From Phyllobacteriaceae bacterium (GTDB lineage: Bacteria; Pseudomonadota; Alphaproteobacteria; Rhizobiales; Rhizobiaceae): DNA of 33,619 nt. The first letter of the stretch is position 1, and each line of letters starts with the position of its first letter. Both the position numbers and the translations under genes were made by a program. This document shows, in pieces, positions 25,064 through 33,433 of this stretch. Location: the NCBI GenBank assembly GCA_023954255.1, contig JAMLIH010000032.1, forward strand, positions 1 to 33,619. The letters run 5' to 3'. Below the pieces are notes generated by a model. That model searched no databases and had not been told where the DNA came from. It saw only the letters and a list, made by a program, of their open reading frames with translations.

Positions 25064-25774
25064 ATGAAAGAAGCATTCCGTCAAATCACCGAGTGGGTCT
25101 TCGACCTCGATAACACGCTCTATCCACGCCATACCGACCTGTTCAAGCAGATCGACTGGAAGATGACGGACTATGTGGCGCGGCTGACGGGGCTCGACAC
25201 GGAAGACGCGCGCAAGCTGCAAAAGCAGCTTTACCGCGACCATGGAACGACGCTCAACGGGCTGATGATGGAATACAGCATCGACCCGCATGACTACCTC
25301 GCCTATGTGCACGACATCGACTATGGCGAGGTGGAGGCCAATCCGGCGCTGGGCGAACTCATCGCCTCACTGCCCGGCCGAAAGCACATCTTCACCAATG
25401 GCGATGTGCGTCACGCTGAAAACACCCTTCGCGCCATCGGCATTGAACCTGTGTTCGACAGCCTGTTCGACATCGTGGCTGCCGATTTCGAACCGAAGCC
25501 GGCACGCGGGCCGTACGAAAAGTTCCTCAAGGCCCATGTCGTTCATCCGGCGGAAGCTGCGATGTTCGAGGACATGCCGCGCAATCTGGAAGTGCCGAAA
25601 CAACTGGGCATGACAACGGTGCTGATCGTGCCGCGTGCCGGCTCCACCCATTCGGCCGAACACTGGGAGCTTGCGGGCGATGGCGACCCTCATATCGACC
25701 ACGTGACCGACCATCTCGACGATTTTCTCGCCGACGTTCTGGAAGCGATCGGCCCCGCCCGGGAACCTGCATGA
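25064..25774 (+). CDS. HAD-family pyrimidine 5'-nucleotidase (SDT1/PpnN-type)
   Basis: A 236-residue HAD hydrolase. Nucleophile motif FDLDNTLYP has Asp14 and Asp16. Motif II is HIFTNGD, the conserved Lys lies in KPARGPYEKFL and the metal-binding acidic motif is FEDMPRNLEVP. The form DLDNTLYP followed by a helical cap is typical of pyrimidine 5'-nucleotidases, which dephosphorylate UMP/CMP or damaged nucleotides. It overlaps the DUF817 gene by 4 bp (ATGA), so the two are co-translated. Confidence 0.9.
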   Translation: MKEAFRQITEWVFDLDNTLYPRHTDLFKQIDWKMTDYVARLTGLDTEDARKLQKQLYRDHGTTLNGLMMEYSIDPHDYLAYVHDIDYGEVEANPALGELIASLPGRKHIFTNGDVRHAENTLRAIGIEPVFDSLFDIVAADFEPKPARGPYEKFLKAHVVHPAEAAMFEDMPRNLEVPKQLGMTTVLIVPRAGSTHSAEHWELAGDGDPHIDHVTDHLDDFLADVLEAIGPAREPA

Positions 25775-26649
25775 AGCGATTCACCTCGCTTGAACAGGTC
25801 ATCGACCGGCAGGCGCACCGCCTGCTCGATGCCCTGCCGGAACGCGGCATTTACGGCTCGCTGGTCGAGTTTCTCGTGTTCGGGCTGAAGCAGGCATGGG
25901 CCTGCCTGTTCGGCGGGCTGATGCTGGCACTGATCATCGGCACCCATCTGGTCTATCCCGAGGGGGCGGCGCTTGCGCGCTACGATTTTCTGTTTCTGTC
26001 AGCGCTTGCGATCCAGCTTGCCATGGTATTCGGCAGACTGGAGACCTGGGACGAGGCGAAGGTGATCCTGATCTTCCACATCGTCGGCACAGCGATGGAA
26101 ATCTTCAAGACCTATGCCGGGTCGTGGATCTATCCCGAGGAAAACCTGTTCCGCATCGGCGGGGTGCCGCTGTTTTCCGGCTTCATGTATGCTGCTGTCG
26201 GCAGTTATCTTGCCCGCATCAGCCGGCTGTTCGACATGCGCTATACCCATTACCCCCGGCACTGGCACACGCTGACCCTCGCTGCCGCAATCTATGTCAA
26301 CTTCTTTGCCCACCATTTCATTCCGGATTTCCGCTGGCTGCTTTTTGCAGCGACTGCAGCGCTCTACTGGCGCTGCTTCGTGCATTACCGGGTGTTCCGC
26401 CACACTCACAAAATGCCACTGCTGCTCGGCTTCGGCCTGGTGGCGCTGTTCATCTGGTTTGCCGAGAATCTCGGCACGATTTCAAGGGCATGGCTCTATC
26501 CCAGCCAGCTTCACGGCTGGACGGTGGTCTCTCCGGCCAAGCTCGGCGCCTGGTATCTGCTGATGATCATTTCCTTCGTTCTGGTCACCATCGTCCACCG
26601 GCCAGGACCGCCGGAAAGCCCGTCCCCGCCCTACCCTAACGTCAGTTAA
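25771..26649 (+). CDS. DUF817-family membrane protein
   Basis: A 292-residue integral membrane protein with about eight hydrophobic segments. Family-like stretches are FGLKQAWACLFGGLML, GTAMEIFKTYAGSWIYPE and the C-terminal FAENLGTISRAWLYPSQLHGW. It has conserved His/Glu/Trp-rich loops but no known activity. Its start overlaps the stop of the nucleotidase gene. Confidence 0.87.
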   Translation: MKRFTSLEQVIDRQAHRLLDALPERGIYGSLVEFLVFGLKQAWACLFGGLMLALIIGTHLVYPEGAALARYDFLFLSALAIQLAMVFGRLETWDEAKVILIFHIVGTAMEIFKTYAGSWIYPEENLFRIGGVPLFSGFMYAAVGSYLARISRLFDMRYTHYPRHWHTLTLAAAIYVNFFAHHFIPDFRWLLFAATAALYWRCFVHYRVFRHTHKMPLLLGFGLVALFIWFAENLGTISRAWLYPSQLHGWTVVSPAKLGAWYLLMIISFVLVTIVHRPGPPESPSPPYPNVS

Positions 26650-26720
26650 CTTTGTAGAAAAGAATGGGTGGGTGTTGCATCGGCGCCATAGCGCGCCGCC
26701 GGCAAATGGTTAAGATGAAA

Positions 26721-26755
26721 CTTGGGAGAAGCGGCCAGTCAGTCCTTCTCCAAAG
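26721..26755 (+). promoter_or_regulatory. Long inverted repeat upstream of the outer-membrane protein gene
   Basis: CTTGGGAGAAG (26721-26731) and CTTCTCCAAAG (26745-26755) pair over 11 bp with one mismatch around a 13-nt spacer. It lies 45 bp before the ATG, likely in the leader. It may be an mRNA stem that affects stability or translation of an abundant envelope protein, or a protein-binding site. Confidence 0.4.
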
Positions 26756-26799
26756 CGGCGAAGCAATCTTGGGGCGATAGAAATTGTATTGGAGTATCC

Positions 26800-28074
26800 A
26801 TGAGAATCGCACATTCGCTTGCGTCTGCCCTGCTGCTCTCGGGCAGCCTGTATCTTCCGGCAACAGCAGCAGACCTGACCACCGCTCCCGCAGCGACGGG
26901 GTATAACTGGAACGGATTTTACATCGGCGTTGGCGGCGGCATTGGCGCCATCGTTCACGAAGTCGAGGTTCCGCCTTTCGGCGGTTTCGAATTCAACGGC
27001 ATCGGCGGTGAAGGTTATTTCGGCGAACTGACCGTCGGATACGACATGCAGCTTACCGAACGGATTGTCGCCGGTGTGTTCGCGACCTATCGGGCCGGTA
27101 ATATCGCAACGACGCTGGATGTCGATTTCGGCCCCATCAATTTCGATGCCGATGTAACGCTGGACCATGGCTACGACATCATCGGACGGCTGGGTTATCT
27201 CGTAACGCCCAATACGCTTGCCTATGTCCTTGGCGGCTATTCCCACCAGCATTTCGCCCTCGATACCAATATCGGCTTCGACATGGACTGGGATGCGGAC
27301 GGTTACGTGCTGGGCGGCGGCCTTGAAACCGTGCTGACCGGCAACTGGACGCTGAAGTCCGAATACCGCTACGGGCAATACGATCTCGGCAATTTCGGCC
27401 TTGGCAGCTTCCTTGATGTCGATTCCTCGACCCACACCTTCCATGCTGCACTTGCCTACCGCTTCGGCGGCGGAGCAACGGCGACGGCGGCAAGCTTCGC
27501 GCCGGTGAACTACGACTTTGCCGGTCTGAAAGTCGGCATCGCCGGCGGGCTCGGGGCGGTCGTTCACGAACTGGACATCTTCAACGGTATTGCCAATTTC
27601 AACGGCATTGGCGGCGAAGGCGCCTTTGGCGAGGTCAGCATCGGCTACGACTTCCGCATCGCACCCAACTGGATTGCCGGGGTTCAGGCCGATTACCGCT
27701 GGGGCGCCATTTCCACCGACCTTGACCTTCCCGCGGCGCCTTTCGATGCCTCGATTACGGCCGACCACGGTTACGATGTGATCGCCCGCCTGGGTTACGA
27801 AGTCTACGACAACACGCTGGTCTACGGTCTTGCCGGCCTGTCGTGGCAGCATTTCCAGCTTGATACCAGCGTTGGCGGCATCGACTACGACTGGGATACC
27901 CATGGCTGGACTGCCGGTGCCGGCATAGAGGCCGCGCTGTCCGACCGGATTACCGCCAAGGTGGAATACCGCTATGCCGAATATGACGGCGAGGACTTCG
28001 AGTCCGGTGGCATTCTCGAGGCCATTTCCTCAACCCACACCGTGCGGTTCGGCCTGAGCTACAAGATCTTCTGA
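26800..28074 (+). CDS. Outer-membrane protein with two tandem beta-barrel repeats (Omp25/31-like)
   Basis: A 424-residue exported protein. The signal peptide ends at about residue 23 (LPATA|AD). The mature part holds two homologous barrels of about 200 residues. The first begins YNWNGFYIGVGGGIGAIVHE and the second YDFAGLKVGIAGGLGAVVHE. Each then has FNGIGGEG-x-FGE-x-x-x-GYD, DHGYD-x-I-RLGY, QHF-LDT and a final K-EYRY-x-x-YD. It ends in Phe as expected for BAM-recognised proteins. Single-barrel relatives are major outer-membrane proteins in Brucella and rhizobia. The ATG at 26800 with a GGAG site is the start. A strong terminator follows. Confidence 0.9.
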   Translation: MRIAHSLASALLLSGSLYLPATAADLTTAPAATGYNWNGFYIGVGGGIGAIVHEVEVPPFGGFEFNGIGGEGYFGELTVGYDMQLTERIVAGVFATYRAGNIATTLDVDFGPINFDADVTLDHGYDIIGRLGYLVTPNTLAYVLGGYSHQHFALDTNIGFDMDWDADGYVLGGGLETVLTGNWTLKSEYRYGQYDLGNFGLGSFLDVDSSTHTFHAALAYRFGGGATATAASFAPVNYDFAGLKVGIAGGLGAVVHELDIFNGIANFNGIGGEGAFGEVSIGYDFRIAPNWIAGVQADYRWGAISTDLDLPAAPFDASITADHGYDVIARLGYEVYDNTLVYGLAGLSWQHFQLDTSVGGIDYDWDTHGWTAGAGIEAALSDRITAKVEYRYAEYDGEDFESGGILEAISSTHTVRFGLSYKIF

Positions 28075-28098
28075 TCGCAGGCCCGGATTCAACAAATC

Positions 28099-28133
28099 AA
28101 CCCGCTTTCGCCACGCGCGAGAGCGGGTTTTTT
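28099..28133 (+). terminator. Rho-independent terminator of the outer-membrane protein gene
   Basis: An 8-bp perfect stem (AACCCGCT at 28099-28106, AGCGGGTT at 28122-28129) is followed by a run of six Ts ending at 28133. It lies 25 bp after the stop codon. Confidence 0.85.
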
Positions 28134-28172
28134 GCGACCCTGCGAAGTCTCGAAGATGGAAAAATACCAGCT

Positions 28173-28193
28173 CTGACGCGCTTCAAGCGTCAG
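28173..28193 (-). terminator. Hairpin covering the stop codon of the 83-residue gene
   Basis: CTGACGC (28173-28179) and GCGTCAG (28187-28193) form a perfect 7-bp stem with a 7-nt loop. The TGA of the minus-strand gene is inside it. A T-rich stretch (TATTTTTCC) follows about 8 nt later on that strand. It may act as a weak terminator or 3' stabiliser. Confidence 0.4.
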
Positions 28194-28441
28194 TTCCAGG
28201 CGGGAAGTTCCAGCACTTCGCCTTCGAAGACGAGCGCACCGGTGCCGGCGAGCTGCTGGCCATCCTTCACACGGGCATGCTTGCCGAAGGCGAGCACGGC
28301 GCAGTCGCGATTGAACGGCTGGACGCCCAGCTCAGGCGACGGGGCCTGCTGGCGGTCACAGGAAGCGCGTTCACCGCGGCCGTTCCGGGATTCGCCCTGC
28401 GAACCGGAAATGGCTTTTGGAATGTAGAACTGCGAGGCCAT
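28190..28441 (-). CDS. Conserved-looking small protein of unknown function (83 residues)
   Basis: The product begins MASQFYIPKAISGSQGESRN and ends EGEVLELPAWN. No signal peptide or membrane segment is seen and no domain was recognised. Codon use, with G/C in most third positions and no rare codons, matches neighbouring genes, so it is likely translated. An AAGG site lies just before the ATG at 28441; the frame stays open to 28546. The 345 bp upstream (to 28786) hold no gene but contain two short palindromes. Confidence 0.6.
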   Translation of the reverse strand: MASQFYIPKAISGSQGESRNGRGERASCDRQQAPSPELGVQPFNRDCAVLAFGKHARVKDGQQLAGTGALVFEGEVLELPAWN

Positions 28442-28582
28442 GCCTTGCTCCCTGCTTTGTTCGCCTGTGGCAATCGTTGTTGCCGGTGGTGGGATTTCTC
28501 TCGTCCCGTCTTTCCGGTAACGCATCTGGTGACCGGTTGGTTGCAATTTAAGGCCTGAAAATTGTTAGGAATGTGTATTTTG

Positions 28583-28595
28583 TCACGAAACGTGA
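28583..28595. promoter_or_regulatory. Palindrome TCACG-AAA-CGTGA upstream of the small gene
   Basis: A perfect 5-bp-arm palindrome in an AT-rich stretch about 140 bp upstream of the 83-residue gene. It has the shape of a repressor site, but no regulator gene is adjacent. A second palindrome, GCCGCTT/AAGCGGC, is at 28666-28689. Confidence 0.3.
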
Positions 28596-28786
28596 GCGTT
28601 TTTTATTCCCTTTTTGTTTCTGGTGGTTAGCGGCTGTTCTTCAAAATATGGACAAGTTTAATCGTGCCGCTTTATCCGCCGGAAGCGGCTAAATGGGACT
28701 CAAACATGGCAAGGTTACCCTTGGTTACAGGGATGGGGATTCGACGATTTTGCCGCACCTGAACCAAATCGTCCGTTTCACGGCAA

Positions 28787-29638
28787 TCACGCCTGGGCAA
28801 AACCGTAATGGCCGGTAATGAGATCCCAGCCTTCGCGGGCGGTATCGACGAAATGAAACAGGTCCAGATCGCCCGGCGAGATGGTGCCCTGCCGGGCCAG
28901 TTCGTCGAAATGGATGATCGAGTTCCAAAACGACTTGCCGAACAGAAGGAAGGGAACCGGCTCCATGCGCTTGGTCTGGATCAGGGTGAGCGCCTCGAAC
29001 ATCTCGTCCATGGTGCCAAAACCGCCGGGAAAGACGGCAATGGCCTTGGCCCGCATGAGGAAATGCATCTTGCGGATGGCGAAATAGTGGAAGTTGAAGC
29101 ACAGATCGGGCGTAACATATTCGTTCGGAGCCTGTTCATGCGGCAGCACGATGTTGAGGCCGATACACGGCGCGCCGGCATCATCCGCACCGCGCGAGCC
29201 CGCTTCCATCACGCCGGGGCCGCCGCCGGTGCACACCACCATCTCCTTGTTGTAGGTGGTGGCCGAATAAACCGAGGCCAGGCGGGCGAACTCGCGCGCT
29301 TCAACATAATACTTGGCGTTGGCTTCGAGGTTTTTCTTCTGGGTCTTGTTCTTGGCCGCCCAGGCCTCCTTGCCGGGTTCGGGAATGCGGGCGCCGCCGA
29401 ACAGGACCACGGTCGAATCGATGCCCCGCTCGGAGAGAATCATTTCCGGCTTCAACAGTTCAAGCTGCAGACGGACGGGACGCAGTTCCTCCCGGCAGAG
29501 GAAGTCCTTGTCGTCGAAGGCAAGACGGTAGGCAGGGGCGCGGGTCTGCGGCGTATCGGGAACCTTGCGGGATTTCTCGATGTCCTCAGGTGAGTGAACC
29601 AGCGGTCCGCGGTGCATTTTGAGAGTGGATTCGCTCAT
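28787..29638 (-). CDS. LOG-family protein (TIGR00730, cytokinin-activating/nucleotide nucleosidase type)
   Basis: A 283-residue Rossmann-like protein. The family motifs are CTGGGPGVMEAGSRGA and the phosphoribose-binding PGGFGTMDEMFEAL. LOG proteins hydrolyse nucleoside 5'-monophosphates to base and ribose phosphate; older annotations call them lysine decarboxylases. An N-terminal extension of about 70 residues precedes the core (STVVLFGGARIP). The start is the ATG at 29638. The frame continues far upstream antisense to dapD but that part is not coding. It is divergent from dapD. Confidence 0.9.
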   Translation of the reverse strand: MSESTLKMHRGPLVHSPEDIEKSRKVPDTPQTRAPAYRLAFDDKDFLCREELRPVRLQLELLKPEMILSERGIDSTVVLFGGARIPEPGKEAWAAKNKTQKKNLEANAKYYVEAREFARLASVYSATTYNKEMVVCTGGGPGVMEAGSRGADDAGAPCIGLNIVLPHEQAPNEYVTPDLCFNFHYFAIRKMHFLMRAKAIAVFPGGFGTMDEMFEALTLIQTKRMEPVPFLLFGKSFWNSIIHFDELARQGTISPGDLDLFHFVDTAREGWDLITGHYGFAQA

Positions 29639-29775
29639 TTTGATCCTGTCGTTCCTGCCATCAGTCACGTTCTGGCGGCTTGAGTTCATTCGATGTCGTT
29701 GAGGGGCTTTGGCGATGGGTGTTGAGGGTCCATATGATCGTTGGTGAAACACAATCCGGCTTGAAGCCCGCTTGA

Positions 29776-29804
29776 TTGACCCTCCGGCAGAGTTCGCATA
29801 GCTT
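29776..29804 (+). promoter_or_regulatory. Candidate promoter of dapD
   Basis: TTGACC at 29776-29781 and a weak -10 (TAGCTT, 29799-29804) are spaced by 17 bp. The -35 region has the same CTTGATTGAC context as the rpmH promoter. The 267 bp between the LOG gene and dapD hold no gene. Confidence 0.4.
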
Positions 29805-29905
29805 CGCGGCGAATTCAAACCGGCCCGGTTCACGTTGCAGTGACGCCTCAAGGGCGAATCCGATGGGCCGATTCTGCGGGAATCTACCGAATCAGGAGTT
29901 AAGAA

Positions 29906-30772
29906 ATGTCCCAATCCGCCACTGCGGCTGATCATTCCGCTCTGGAAAGCATCATCGAGAAAGCCTTCGAGGAGCGCGACTCCGTCACCATCAATACGAC
30001 GGGCGAAGTGCGCGACGCGGTCGAGGAAGCGCTCAACCAGCTCGATACCGGCAAGGCAAGGGTCGCCTCGCGCGGTCAGGACGGAAGCTGGACCGTGCAT
30101 CAGTGGCTGAAGAAGGCGGTGCTTCTGTCCTTCCGCCTCAACGACATGGAAGTGATCCCCGGCGGAAACGGCAATGCAACCTGGTGGGACAAGGTACCCT
30201 CGAAATTCGAGGGCTGGGGAGAGAACCAGTTCCGCGCTGCCGGCTTTCGCGCCGTGCCGGGTTCGATCGTGCGCCATTCCGCATTCATCGCCAAGGGCGT
30301 GGTGCTGATGCCGTCCTTCGTCAACCTCGGCGCCTATGTGGATGAGGGTTCCATGGTCGACGGCTGGGCCACCGTCGGCTCCTGCGCCCAGATCGGCAAG
30401 AACGTTCATCTTTCCGGCGGCGTCGGCATTGGCGGCGTGCTGGAGCCGATGCAGGCAGGCCCGACCATCATCGAGGACAACTGCTTCATCGGCGCACGCT
30501 CGGAAGTGGTCGAGGGCTGCATCGTGCGCGAGGGCTCGGTGCTCGGCATGGGGGTCTATATCGGCAAATCGACCAAGATCGTGAACCGGGCGACCGGCGA
30601 AATCCTCTATGGCGAAGTACCGCCCTATTCGGTGGTGGTGGCAGGCGCCCTTCCGGGTAAGGCGCTGCCCAACGGCGATCCGGGCCCGTCGCTTTATTGC
30701 GCGGTGATCGTCAAGACCGTCGACGAACAGACGCGCTCGAAGACCGGCATCAACGAATTGCTGCGGGATTAG
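29906..30772 (+). CDS. dapD: 2,3,4,5-tetrahydropyridine-2,6-dicarboxylate N-succinyltransferase
   Basis: A 288-residue enzyme of the succinylase route to diaminopimelate and lysine. The N-terminal helical domain is followed by left-handed parallel beta-helix hexapeptide repeats ([40 protein letters not shown]). The substrate-binding segment is [20 protein letters not shown]. The length is normal. A GGAG site lies 9 nt before the ATG. dapE follows 2.7 kb downstream on the same strand, with four other genes between them. Confidence 0.97.
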   Translation: MSQSATAADHSALESIIEKAFEERDSVTINTTGEVRDAVEEALNQLDTGKARVASRGQDGSWTVHQWLKKAVLLSFRLNDMEVIPGGNGNATWWDKVPSKFEGWGENQFRAAGFRAVPGSIVRHSAFIAKGVVLMPSFVNLGAYVDEGSMVDGWATVGSCAQIGKNVHLSGGVGIGGVLEPMQAGPTIIEDNCFIGARSEVVEGCIVREGSVLGMGVYIGKSTKIVNRATGEILYGEVPPYSVVVAGALPGKALPNGDPGPSLYCAVIVKTVDEQTRSKTGINELLRD

Positions 30773-30811
30773 GGCTCGCGACAGCGCCGGCCGGGATGAT
30801 AAGGTGCAGCC

Positions 30812-31537
30812 ATGCCGTACCGAACGCTCGACCCGGACAAGATCATCGCCACCAGCGACCAGCTCGCTGCCCGCATCGGTGAGCGCTTTCCCGATTCGGG
30901 CCTTGCCAATGTGGCAATCGAATTGCGGGCGCTGGCACTCGATACCAAGGAAAAGGCCGCCCGTCTCGAACAGCCCATCTGGTGGTTGCGGGCGCTGATC
31001 GCCATCGTCACCATTTGCGGCACGATGGTTTTCGTTTTCATCGGCACCTTCCTGTCCTTCGACCGGATCGGGCCTGACGGGTTCGATTTCGTTCAGGGCG
31101 TGGAAGCGGCAATCAACACGCTGGTGCTGGCAGGGCTCGGCTATGTAACGCTGTTCAAGGCGGAAGAGCGGATCAAGCGCCAGCATGTGCTTACCGGGCT
31201 GCACAGCCTGCGTTCGCTGATCCATGTCATCGACATGCATCAGTTGACCAAGGATCCGGTCGTCTTCAACCCCGAGGTCAAGCCGACTGCGTCCTCGCCC
31301 AAGCGGGTTCTGTCGAAAGGCGACCTGTCACGCTATCTCGACTACTGTTCCGAGATGCTGGCGGTCACCGGCAAACTGGCGGCGCTTTACGCGCAAGCCG
31401 TTCCCGACACGGAAGTGGCGGAAGCCGTCAACGATGTGGAGATGCTCGGCTCGAACCTGTCGCGCAAGATCTGGCAGAAAATCATGCTGATCGGGCCAAG
31501 CATGGCGACAAAGCCGGCACGCAGGCCGCGCAAGTAA
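30812..31537 (+). CDS. Two-TM membrane protein of unknown function
   Basis: A 241-residue protein not assigned to a family. The N-terminal 55 residues are helical and hydrophilic. Two hydrophobic segments follow (LIAIVTICGTMVFVFIGTFL and the AAINTLVLAGLGYVTLF region). The C-terminal 140 residues are cytoplasmic and helical, with a basic end (KPARRPRK). AAGG precedes the ATG, 39 bp after dapD, so the two are probably co-transcribed, and a strong terminator follows. Confidence 0.82.
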   Translation: MPYRTLDPDKIIATSDQLAARIGERFPDSGLANVAIELRALALDTKEKAARLEQPIWWLRALIAIVTICGTMVFVFIGTFLSFDRIGPDGFDFVQGVEAAINTLVLAGLGYVTLFKAEERIKRQHVLTGLHSLRSLIHVIDMHQLTKDPVVFNPEVKPTASSPKRVLSKGDLSRYLDYCSEMLAVTGKLAALYAQAVPDTEVAEAVNDVEMLGSNLSRKIWQKIMLIGPSMATKPARRPRK

Positions 31538-31555
31538 TGCCACCACACAGCAAAA

Positions 31556-31590
31556 CCCCCGGATGCCGAGAGCATCCGGGGGTGTTGTTG
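31556..31590. terminator. Strong hairpin terminator, possibly bidirectional
   Basis: An 11-bp perfect stem (CCCCCGGATGC at 31556-31566, GCATCCGGGGG at 31572-31582) with a 5-nt loop. A TG-rich tail follows on the + strand; on the minus strand the stem is followed by TTTTG. It can end both the dapD transcript and that of the small secreted-protein gene. Confidence 0.75.
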
Positions 31591-31595
31591 GCGTT

Positions 31596-31630
31596 CCTCT
31601 CGCATAGGAGAGAGAGAAAGCTGCGAGAGG
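31596..31630. repeat. Inverted repeat with 9-bp arms
   Basis: CCTCTCGCA (31596-31604) and TGCGAGAGG (31622-31630) are a perfect pair around a 17-bp purine-rich spacer. It lies 13 bp beyond the terminator stem in the 281-bp stretch between the unknown membrane protein and the secreted protein. No gene is seen in this stretch. Confidence 0.5.
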
Positions 31631-31818
31631 CAATCCCACTCAGCTAAAGCACTTGGACGGTGGAGCGTTCTGCGATCCCGTGTCCCGGCCTTTTAGTGTG
31701 TTGCGAACCCGGACCTTTCCATCCGGTTGGGGCGTTATCCGGCCAGTCGGGCCCGGGTCCGCAATCTGGGTGCCTGCCTGCCGCTGTTCCTTGCGGTGCT
31801 GCGGCAGGGCAGCTGTTC

Positions 31819-32085
31819 TTACTGGCAGATGGTCTGGTAACCGACGACCTGGCCGTAGACGTTGCGGATCGGGTACTGGCCGCAAACCGGCTGGGCCTGG
31901 ACGACGATCGTCTGCGGGCGGGGCTGCAGGATGGCGCTGGTGACGCCGAGGCCTACGCCGAAGCCGATGCCCTGTACCAGGGGTTTCTTCCACCAGTTCG
32001 GGCCGGCGTGAGCGGGTGCTGCTGCGGCAATGGCCAGGGTGGAAGCGGCTGCGACTGCGAGGACGGTTTTCTTGAAAGTGTTCAT
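31819..32085 (-). CDS. Small secreted protein of unknown function
   Basis: An 88-residue protein. A Sec signal peptide is clear (MNTFKKTVLAVAAASTLAIA, cleavage after PAHA). The mature part is about 60 residues with a Gly-rich segment (GIGFGVGLGV) and two cysteines near the C-terminus (PVCGQYP and TICQ), which could form a disulfide in the periplasm. A GGAGAG site lies before the ATG. The function is unknown. Confidence 0.8.
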   Translation of the reverse strand: MNTFKKTVLAVAAASTLAIAAAAPAHAGPNWWKKPLVQGIGFGVGLGVTSAILQPRPQTIVVQAQPVCGQYPIRNVYGQVVGYQTICQ

Positions 32086-32320
32086 GACTCTCTCCTGTTG
32101 TTTGGGTTCTGTTTCATCTTGGCGGTTCGTGTCCGCTTTCGATGATCACAACCTAGCGCCGGTGCCATCCTGGCGATGTGCATTCCATCACATGACTTGT
32201 TTTTTGTTATTTTTTCAATGACTTGAATTAAAACACGATATGCGCCCGCCCGGTTTTCAGCTTCGCATGCCACTGTTATGCTGGCGGCAGACGGGCGAAT
32301 CCGAACGGCGGGAGGGGCTC

Positions 32321-32821
32321 ATGGCGGCAGAAAAGCGGAGGCCGGGCTACAGGCGCGGTTACGAACAGGCGAATGCGGCGGGCATCGGCGAGCGCGGCAG
32401 GCCGGGCCTGCTGTGGCTGTTCTTCGGCTTCACGGGCCGGATCGCACGGCAGTCCTATCTCCTTGCCATCCTGTTCCAGATCATCCTGTTCAGCCTTTCC
32501 GTCTATTGGGCGGTTGCGGCGGGAGAAGACAAGGCAAGACTGACCTTTGCGGGCTTTGCCTTCATTGCGGTCGCCTTCTTCAACCTGCTGAGCAGTCTCG
32601 CACTTACAGTGAAGCGTCTGAACGACATCGATCTTCCCTGGCCGCTTGCCGTGCTCATCTTCGTGCCGGGCGTGAACGTAATGCTGATCCTGTTTCTTGC
32701 CCTCCGTGAAAGCCATCCCGAAACCAACCGTCATGGCCCGCCGCCCTTCGGCAGGCCGGGTGGCATTGCAGATGCCGGTTCCGGCGATCCGCCTGCCGGC
32801 AGCAGCCGGTTCGGCCGTTAG
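32321..32821 (+). CDS. DUF805-family membrane protein (first of two)
   Basis: A 166-residue protein. The DUF805 signature is visible: FFGFTGRIARQSYL, then a hydrophobic region, then VKRLNDIDLPWPLAVLIFVP and a third hydrophobic segment, followed by a hydrophilic Pro/Gly tail. The ATG at 32321 has a GGAGGGG site. The longer open frame has no such site. Function is unknown. Confidence 0.87.
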   Translation: MAAEKRRPGYRRGYEQANAAGIGERGRPGLLWLFFGFTGRIARQSYLLAILFQIILFSLSVYWAVAAGEDKARLTFAGFAFIAVAFFNLLSSLALTVKRLNDIDLPWPLAVLIFVPGVNVMLILFLALRESHPETNRHGPPPFGRPGGIADAGSGDPPAGSSRFGR

Positions 32822-32938
32822 CCCGCAGCCGATACCTGCTGGCGGTGGCTGCAGGTATTGGCCAAAAGCCGGCATCGCGGTACAAGCTGGAAATCGGGGC
32901 GCTACTGGAAATCGAAACCGGCAGGAAAGGACTTCGCC

Positions 32939-33403
32939 ATGGATTTCGCAACGCTCTTTACCAGCTTTGAGGGACGCATCCCGCGCAAGGGTTTCTGGAT
33001 CGGCCTGGCATGCATGGTCATCGCCGCCTTCATTCTGATTTTCATCCTTGGCGCCATCCTGCCGCCATCGATAGCGTCAATCGTCGGCATGCTGATCCTG
33101 CTTTATCCGGCCTGTGCGCTGTATGCGAAGCGGCTGCATGACCGCAACAAGCCGACCACCCCCTGGCTGTGGATTTTCATTGGACCGGGCATCCTGTATG
33201 CCGCCGCCAGCACGCTGGGGATCGGGTTCACGGAAATGACCATGCCCGGCCAACCACAACCCGCCATGGTGCCGAGTGGACCGCTGGGCTATTTGCTGAT
33301 GCTGCTGACGGTCGTAGTCGGCCTTTGGGCGCTGGTCGAGATGGGCTTTCTGAAAGGCACCCAGGGGGCAAACGATTTCGGTCCCGACCCGCTGCAGAAC
33401 TAA
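32939..33403 (+). CDS. DUF805-family membrane protein (second of two)
   Basis: A 154-residue paralogue of the preceding protein: FTSFEGRIPRKGFWIGLACM, then YAKRLHDRNKPTTPWLWIFI and two more hydrophobic segments. The ATG at 32939 is preceded by GGAAAGG. It ends 71 bp before dapE. Function is unknown. Confidence 0.88.
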   Translation: MDFATLFTSFEGRIPRKGFWIGLACMVIAAFILIFILGAILPPSIASIVGMLILLYPACALYAKRLHDRNKPTTPWLWIFIGPGILYAAASTLGIGFTEMTMPGQPQPAMVPSGPLGYLLMLLTVVVGLWALVEMGFLKGTQGANDFGPDPLQN

Positions 33404-33433
33404 GCCGGCCCCGCACCGGCCTGAAATCGCAAT

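Noticed and set aside
28787-31240. 817-codon open frame on the minus strand across dapD
   Set aside because: Only the C-terminal 283 residues match a family (LOG). The rest is the antisense of dapD, made open by high GC content.
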